Shown here piece after piece: positions 49,787 through 64,000 of a stretch of DNA of 64,000 nucleotides. Each line of letters begins with the position of its first letter. The first letter of the stretch is position 1. Origin of the DNA: Eriocheir sinensis (taxonomy: Eukaryota > Arthropoda > Malacostraca > Decapoda > Varunidae); NCBI RefSeq assembly GCF_024679095.1, contig NC_066522.1, positions 15,966,329 through 16,030,328 of the forward strand, given 5' to 3'. Both the position numbers and the translations under genes were made by a program. The notes below the pieces were generated by a model. It was given only the letters and a program-made list of their open reading frames with translations. It did no database searches and was not told the origin of the DNA.

Positions 49787-50600
49787 GTATGATGTTTTCA
49801 GTGGTTTGCTGTCATTTCATGTCACCGCAGTTTACAATGACGTTCCAACAAAATATATATTTGCTTTTCAATACATGAAGACGCATTGCACTATTTTTTT
49901 TAGTAACAACCATTACTGAAACTGGAAGAGTTACATATATGGATAATGTTTTCAAAATTTCTGGCCATACATGCTATGCATGCAACATGAAGCGCTGATC
50001 TTTGCACAGACAACCACTGAAAGCTCTAACTCTGCATTATGGATGACATTGCCTTGCACAGGTGGATGCAGCCCACTTTGGATGTGTGCATCACACTCAC
50101 GATCCATTTTGATGCCCAGCGACAGTATAGAAAGCATCGTGCGAGGCTATGCCAGTGCTGTGTTGCCCGTATTGCTATTGTATTTTCTGCGGCCAGAGTG
50201 GGTCAGGAAGCATTTTTGAGTCGTGACCCGGGTACCTTTTCGGGACCTGGGTTTTCAAAACACCTAGTTAAAAATTCCTCGGGCGTGAAGCGCGGCGTCG
50301 CCTGGCTAATCAGACCGTAGAGTGGACAGCGTGACTCAGCGCCACCACCGGCAGGGCTTTAGTCCAGTGACCCAGCTCCAATGGTTACCCCGTCACCCCT
50401 AAGTTTGTGTGTGCACAGGACTCGAGAGCTGAGTATGGCTGAGTGCCTCCAGCCGTCTGATACCGAGATGGTGACCTAAATAGTAGAAGATAGAGATAGG
50501 GCCATATCTCTTGATACCTATGGGGCTCAAGAAAGAAAAAAACGCTAGTAATGCACGAACCTTACACACAGCATAACCACTTCTTCCCTCTCTCGTGCAG

Positions 50601-58253
<7,653 letters not shown>

Positions 58254-58530
58254 CCATCCCCTTCGTCACCTGAGAGGAAGGCTTCACGCATCAACGGGGG
58301 CACCAGAGACGATCTTGAGGCAGACAGCAGGAGCGTCGCGGCGGGGAAGTTGAGGTCACATTTATCATAAGCGCTACTCGTATATTCTATTACATTCATG
58401 TGGCAAAAGTATCCATATCCTACAAAGAACCATGTCGTTTGTTTTGTTTATCAGGCTGCATGTGATCGGTGGATGCTGGGTTGGGGTAGGGGGGATTTTC
58501 GTGCCAAATAAATCAGTGTCTTGAGCCGTG
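58254..58530 (+). terminator. SLC17 3'UTR with polyadenylation signal
   Basis: A canonical aataaa occurs at 58507-58512, about 255 bases after the stop at 58251-58253, so the transcript probably ends near 58525-58535. Confidence 0.55.
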
Positions 58531-58724
58531 AACAACCAGTCTGTAGATGCGTCCTATGCACTATTTCTTTAGTCAGCATATGCACACAGCATCACGACTG
58601 TTTATCATATTAGTTTTAAAGGAAAGCATTTATTTATTAGTTTTTATATAGATCTATTTTAATGGATAAATACACGTTTGTTGACCTATACGTTTTGTCG
58701 TTTGTTTTATTCCTTGTCGAGTCT

Positions 58725-59160
58725 GCAGGGTCGGTATTCGCAGACGCTTCCGCCTCTCACAGCGACTACTTCCAAAGGCCAAGAAGGAGAGCAATCGTGT
58801 TCTCATGAGTGTTTTTTTTTTTTTTTGCCACAATAAACAAAGCTCCTGATATCCCTCCCTCCCTACTCCCCTTCACTCCTCTCCTCCCCACTCCCTCACT
58901 ACTCCCCTTCACCACCTTCCTCCCCCCTCCCTCACCACTCCCCTTCACCCCCCTCTCCCCCCCTCTCCCCCATCCCTCACTACTCACTTTCACCCCCCTC
59001 CTCCCCCCTCCCTCCCTACTCCCCCTTTTCTTTTTAATCAAGGGTATAGTAGGAAGAGGAAGTGGGTTAGTGGTGAAGGTACAGGTCGGGAACAGGAAAG
59101 ACAGTAGGAGTGTACAGTTGCATGGTGTAGGTTCGTTAGTTGTTCTGGTGTAGTTATTGT
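58725..59160. repeat. Family A fragment, pyrimidine tract and retroelement-like fragment
   Basis: 58725-58830 matches family A (cttccaaaggcc, gtgttctcatgagtgttt). 58850-59032 is a ctcccc/ttcact-rich tandem tract. 59035-59160 repeats the block seen at about 9717-9835 (atcaagggtatagta). Confidence 0.65.
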
Positions 59161-59469
59161 TTATCGGGCACCTTATTTGTATACCCCCGGCGTGCTGGAG
59201 GGGGGGGGGGTTGATTTATTTGTATATAGAGAGCTAAGTTAAGCTATGGTGTCACTCTTGTGAAGTGATGTGTGGGCGGTGGTTCTCGTAGTGACTTCAA
59301 GCTGCGCGGAAACCAGGGATGGACCAAGTTCGTGCTGCCGTCGAGCTCCTTGACGTGGGTGTAGTTCACGTCGTCTTGGTGCTTGCCGGCAGCCTCTCGT
59401 AGCCTTGTGCTGACTAGTTGTACTCCGAGTCTGCGGTGTTGCGCTGCTGTGTTTTCTATGTATCACCAC

Positions 59470-60190
59470 CCTCCTCCCCTTCTCTCCCTTCACTACCTCT
59501 TACCACTTAACCACATCCTCCCTCCTTACTCCCCCTTCACTAACTCTTACCACTTAACCACACCCTTCCTCCCTACTCCTCCTTCACTACCTCTTACCAC
59601 TTATCCACATCCTCCCTCAATACTCCCCCTTCACTACCTCTTACCACTTAACCACATCCTCCCTCCCTACTCCCCCTTCACTACCCTCATACCACCTCCC
59701 TCACTACTCCCCTTCACTACCTCTTACCACTTAACCACATCCTCCCTCAATACTCCCCCTTCACTACCCTCTTACCACTTAACCACACCCTCCCTCAATA
59801 CTCCCCTTCACTACCTCTTACCACTTAACCACATCCTCCCTCCCTACTCCCCCTTCACTACCCTCTTACCACTTAACCACATCCTCCCTCAATACTCCCC
59901 CTTCACTACCCTCTTACCACTTAACCACACCCTCCCTCAATACTCCCCTTCACTACCTCTTACCACTTAACCACATCCTCCCTCCCTACTCCCCTTCACT
60001 ACCCTCTTACCACTTAACCACATCCTCCCTCCCCACTCCCTTTCACTACCTCTTACCACTTAGCCACATCCTCCCTCCTTATTCCCCCTTCACTAACTCT
60101 TACCACTTAACCACATTCTGCCCTCCTTACTCGCCCTTCACTAACTCTTACCACTTAACCACATCCTCCCTCCTTACTCCCCCAGCACTA
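59470..60190. repeat. About 47-bp C/T/A minisatellite, about 15 copies
   Basis: Unit carries ctcttaccacttaaccaca and tcctccctccctactcc. Open frames across it are artefacts of strand bias. Confidence 0.93.
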
Positions 60191-60306
60191 CCCTTTAGCC
60201 GCTTAATCCATATCCATGCGGTGATAATATCGTCACCTCTAATAACATTACGTTGTGATAATAACACCGCCTGTAATATCACTGTGCGGTGATAATAATC
60301 ACTCCA

Positions 60307-60550
60307 TAATTAAATAATTCTTCACTTGTATATAAGTTTGGCATAGCATAGTAAATACATTTTTTAGATATATTCTTTTTCATGAGGTATTAATAAGTTT
60401 AACCATCAGTTTGATTTCTAAAATGTAAGTATTTACGCTGCCAAATTACTGCCATAATAATTCATTCATACAAACTCCCAAAATTTGTAAAAAAAAATGC
60501 TATAAATAACACATTGCTGTGCAATAATTTGGGCAGGGAGGCAGCTCAAC
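60307..60550 (+). repeat. 245-bp direct repeat, copy 1
   Basis: Shares aattaaataattcttcact, gtatttacgctgcca, aacacattgctgt and gggaggcagctcaacccgg with copy 2 at 62266-62512, about 1.96 kb away. Could be part of a larger element or remnant long terminal repeats; no TG..CA boundaries visible. Confidence 0.75.
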
Positions 60551-60964
60551 CCGGCGGCAAGAAAGCCACGTAGTCCGTCCTGGAGAGCGGCCGTTGAACG
60601 CAACGGTGCCCAGGCTTGCCAGTGTCTCGATCTTGGCTGTACAGTTACTGCCGGCTATGGTGAGGCTCACGCTCTTTACACAAGTGGACACGAGGGAGTG
60701 GCACCATGAAAAGGCATCGCTTACTGTTTTATTGTGGCTTCTTTGATCATTTATGGGACAATTTGTTATGAAATAATCCTTCAGCGTTATCAAATGAAAA
60801 TAAGTGGTTCCATACTTTCATGTGTTCGCCTCGACATGTTCAACATATGTATAAGTGATGGATATTTTATTCAATTATTCATTGGTGATTATCTAATTTC
60901 AAAATTTTAAAAATCGTGGATGCGGACGTAAGACTCACATCCTAGCGGATGTATGTGTGTGTGT

Positions 60965-60965
<1 letters not shown>

Positions 60966-61002
<37 letters not shown>
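60966..61002. repeat. (AG)n microsatellite
   Basis: Pure AG run. Confidence 0.95.
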
Positions 61003-61004
<2 letters not shown>

Positions 61005-61380
61005 AAAGCCTATCTTTGGTATAGGACACATAGACGGTCGCCTAGGGCGCATCATCTGGAGGGGAGCGCCCTCAAAGAACACAACAACAAAAAAAGATAA
61101 AGTAAAATTCTTCGTGGGCGGTCCATCCATATTCTTTTCGATGAGGTGACGTGGTGACAGTGGTGGCTGGGGATGGGAGAGGCGGAGGCAGGAAGGGGGC
61201 GCCAAATCATAATCTCGCCTAGGGTATTTTCATTCATATGGAATGTCACGACCATAATGAAAGTTCCGAAGTGGTGAGTCGTCGTCAGGTCAAGAATGCA
61301 CTGAGGCTGGGCTGCTGGGGGTGGTCTGGGAGTGGCAAGATATGGTCGCTCTGAGCAATAAAACAATTGCAGATACTTAA

Positions 61381-62070
61381 GGCGGCGTCACACAGGGCAA
61401 ATTTTTCCCAACATGTTGTTCGTTTTTGTTGGCGGTTGGGCAAAATGAACAACCACCAATAAGATTTGGCGGATCGGGAAGGATGGACAACGGTTGGTTG
61501 GTTGGTTGGTTGGGAGAAATCGGAGTCAAATGACATTCGTGCTATAAGCTGTAAATGTAAATTGAAAATTAATCATCGTACATATTTACTCAAATTGTCA
61601 ACTTTAAAACTCCAAAAACCGACGTACATGTGCAAGTATGTGTTTGTGATTTATTTGTCCACTGTGTAAAGTTATTTAAAACACTCAACTGACTGTGATG
61701 GTATGCTGGGCGGAGTCTGTGCCTGGCGCGAGGTAAACAAACTGTGGAGATGGAGAACACTGCCTCTTCTGGCGCTTCTGCAGTCGTACCACATGCTTCA
61801 TTATGTGCAATGCAGCAGCACAATCTTCTAAAACCTCAATATCCTTCCGCTTCATGGTAAAGTGGCTGGAGAGATGCTGGAGTGGTGTTTGTTTGCCATC
61901 TGGCGACCTAGAGATCAAGGAATACTCGCACTTTTACTGGAGGCGCTGTTTGCCCCATCCAAGGCTGCATGTGCGTGGTGTTAAAGGGGGAAATTTGTCA
62001 GAAACAAAAATCATCTACAGGCTACAAATCAGCACCATCAACGGCTTGCTCCTGGCACCTGTGTCTTAAG
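61381..62070 (-). mobile_element. Possible Harbinger-like element remnant
   Basis: 61381 begins ggcggcgtcacacagggc after taa, resembling a PIF/Harbinger terminus. Within the segment a minus-strand frame 61685-61918 reads SSHFTMKRKDIEVLEDCAAA, then HIMKHVVRLQKRQKRQ, basic and possibly transposase-associated. I found no matching right terminus in the window. Assignment is tentative. Confidence 0.3.
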
Positions 62071-62265
62071 GAAACAAAGTGGCTGCGCTGCATTTAACTA
62101 ATCCAAGAGATGATCAGCAAAATTATCTTTTCAACTTTATATATACAGCGGGGCGAGGAGCGCTGCACCACTTGAATGTCAGGAGGCTGAAGCGGAAGCG
62201 GATATTCAGTTGAATCCACCCGGCACTCATCCTTGACGGTGACTTAGATTCTCCCTGTCTTGGTA

Positions 62266-62512
62266 TAATTAAATAATTCTTCACTTATATATAGGTTTGG
62301 CTTAGCATAGTAAATAAATTTTCAGATATATTATTTTCATGTGGTATTACCAAATATATCCATCAGTTTGCTTTATGAAATGGAAGTATTTACGCTGCCA
62401 TATTACTACTATAATAATTCATACATACAAGCTGCCAAAATTGCAGGAGAATACCATAATTAACACATTGCTGTACGATAATTTGGGCAGGGAGGCAGCT
62501 CAACCCGGCGGT
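62266..62512 (+). repeat. 245-bp direct repeat, copy 2
   Basis: Partner of 60307-60550, diverged by eye about 15 percent. Confidence 0.75.
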
Positions 62513-62544
62513 CACGTATAGACCGTCCTAGGAATGGGCAAGTA

Positions 62545-62622
62545 TCGTTAATTTGAGTACCGGTAGTACCGGTACCGAAAACTCAAGTACCGTTAGTACC
62601 GGTACTGGTACCGGTACCCGAA
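62545..62622. repeat. GGTACC/TACCGG-rich repeat block
   Basis: Tandem and inverted gtaccggta units on the left side of a larger repeat cluster that ends at the window edge with ggtaccggtacc. Confidence 0.8.
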
Positions 62623-62695
62623 GGAGTTTTTTTTCTCTTAATGACTTCTGAAGAAATTCCCAAATAAATTTACTGTAAAGAAAACTCTCTCTCTC

Positions 62696-62838
62696 TCCTT
62701 CAACTTAATATCAACTAGAGTAGAAATGCAACGTTTAGGAGCCTTCTGAATAATGTAAAATCACTTAGGTTTAAGGACAGACCACCTAGTCTGGACCATG
62801 GGGTCTGTGTGGTCTGATTTTCTATGTAAATCTATGTA

Positions 62839-62846
<8 letters not shown>
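62696..62846 (-). repeat. Dispersed repeat (family C), copy 2
   Basis: Reverse complement of 22480-22633; abuts the (CT)n tract at 62843-62914. Confidence 0.75.

Positions 62847-62914
<68 letters not shown>
62843..62914. repeat. (CT)n microsatellite
   Basis: Pure CT run; a shorter run heads the second copy of the following repeat at about 63801-63826. Confidence 0.97.
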
Positions 62915-62919
<5 letters not shown>

Positions 62920-63078
62920 AAGTGAATATTTATTTTTTCGATAAAAAAATAGCATGTATAGTTATTATGGATGTACTCGATCATAGTCTAATAACAATAA
63001 CAATATTTATTAGCAACCTAAAAAAGAAAAAGAATCGGACATGAAGAATTATCCAGTAACTCCAATAAATAAATCAAA
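62915..63078 (+). repeat. Direct repeat, copy 1
   Basis: Nearly identical to 63827-63979 (gaatgaagtgaatatttatt, ggatgtactcgatcat, atttattagcaaccta, cggacatgaagaattatc). Copy 2 has a small deletion. The 63080-63600 stretch between them is GC-rich with no recognised gene. Confidence 0.9.
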
Positions 63079-63640
63079 TAATAAAATAATGGAAACGGGA
63101 GCTTCTTATTCTTATTGGGTTTACCCCCTAAAAAGGGAGAACGGGCCTTTGTCTGTGCGACGGCCCGTCGCAGGGGGGAACCCGCCGCTGGCGTGCGGCG
63201 GGTGTGGGGAAGCCTCCGCCGCCGCCACAGCCACGAGTAAGAGCCGGCGAGCAGCGACGGAGGCACGGGCTCTCTGGGCAGGCGCCCAGCAGACACCCGT
63301 AGCTGACACGTGCGAGCAGCCGACTGGTCGACTTGACCACGGAGGGGTGGCCCTAAGCGAGGATGACCCCACGGGTCCACCTCGCCTCCGTAGAAGGGCC
63401 ACCCGGCTGCTCGCCCGAGGAGTGCTGGCGTTCCACTGACGGGAGCTGTGATGGAAACGGAAAGCAGGACAAAATGGTGGGAACTTGGGGAGACGGTCAG
63501 CGGGGCAGTGACTCAGCGTCTACACACAGGGCCCATACCACATGGAGGCGGGCGAGCGCCGAGCGTCACTAAGATCCAAACGGTACGGTACTAGCGGCAA
63601 TGCGCAGTGCCGAGTGATCATTAAGCTTCCCGGAACCCAA

Positions 63641-63773
63641 GTGATCATGAGGCTTCGCGGTACCAGGTACCGGTACCGGGTACCGCGAGGAATTGATTCT
63701 TCGCGGTACCAGGTACCGGTACCTGGTACCGGTACCTGGTATCGGTACTGGTACCGTGAAGCCTCATGATCAC
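63641..63773. repeat. 133-bp KpnI-site-rich palindrome
   Basis: Outer arms gtgatcatgaggcttcgcgg and its complement ending cctcatgatcac flank repeated ggtacc/taccggtacc units. Confidence 0.85.
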
Positions 63774-63826
63774 CGAGATATCCACTCATTGAGTGGTGAT
63801 CTCTCTATCTCTCTCTCTCTCTCTCT

Positions 63827-63979
63827 GAATGAAGTGAATATTTATTTTTTCGATAAAAAAATAGCATGTATAGTTGTTATGGATGTACTCGATCATGGTC
63901 TAATAACAATAACAATATTTATTAGCAACCTAAAAAAAATCGGACATGAAGAATTATCAATAAATCCAATAAATAAATT
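63827..63979 (+). repeat. Direct repeat, copy 2
   Basis: Partner of 62915-63078, followed at the window edge by actggtaccggtacc. Confidence 0.9.
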
Positions 63980-64000
63980 CGAGCAACTGGTACCGGTACC

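Noticed and set aside
59383..59970. A 195-residue frame rich in PPSL and TTSYHLTT
   Set aside because: It is the 47-bp minisatellite read in one frame.
60307..62512. Full LTR retrotransposon bounded by the 245-bp direct repeats
   Set aside because: No TG/CA ends, target duplication, primer-binding site or gag/pol frame was found between the repeats.

Overview
This is a eukaryotic, almost certainly arthropod, nuclear window. It has intron-rich genes with GT-AG (and one GC-AG) splice sites, very long pure microsatellites ((AT)n, (CT)n, (GT)n, (TAA)n), and a dense mixture of decayed retroelements and small DNA transposons. The protein sequences and repeat style suggest a decapod crustacean; that is an inference, since nothing in the window names the species. 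There are no prokaryotic operons, CRISPR arrays or plasmid features. I see no clear new 'system'. The most unusual content is transposon architecture and where the longest microsatellites sit.

Layout. Four protein-coding genes could be rebuilt exon by exon, with phases that join. (1) 306-8519 (+): a secreted protein with eight LDL-receptor class A repeats and a Thr/Ser-rich mucin-like linker, 15 coding exons, 691 residues. (2) 12319-18172 (+): the PRRC1 orthologue, 8 coding exons, 546 residues. (3) 35028-35825 (-): a single-coding-exon HAD phosphatase of the PHOSPHO1/PHOSPHO2 family, 265 residues, with a likely 5'UTR exon at 39241-39348. (4) 50601-58253 (+): an SLC17 (sialin-like) anion transporter, 10 coding exons, 546 residues, with a possible upstream 5'UTR exon at 49741-49786.

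Between the genes: 9.5-10.8 kb holds a dispersed retroelement-like repeat; 21.9-30.0 kb holds tandem arrays (145, 133, 35 and 118 bp periods), a LINE reverse transcriptase scrap and a tRNA-derived SINE; 30.0-30.9 kb a TTAA-flanked element; 32.3-33.5 kb two Penelope-like endonuclease ends in inverted orientation; 36.2-36.6 kb a Harbinger-like MITE sitting inside an exon-like sequence; 37.8-38.9 kb a LINE endonuclease relic; 44.0-45.1 kb a LINE ORF1 relic (PHD-like finger and zinc knuckle); 46.5-47.0 kb a CR1-like LINE 3' end; 48.5-49.7 kb a hAT element with perfect 8-bp target duplications and a BED-finger reading frame; 58.7-64 kb minisatellites and duplicated repeat blocks.

The four genes share no evident pathway: a secreted lipoprotein-receptor-type protein, a secretory-pathway-associated protein, a small-metabolite phosphatase and a membrane transporter. 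They look like ordinary neighbours in a repeat-rich genome. All gene models are manual and have no transcript support.
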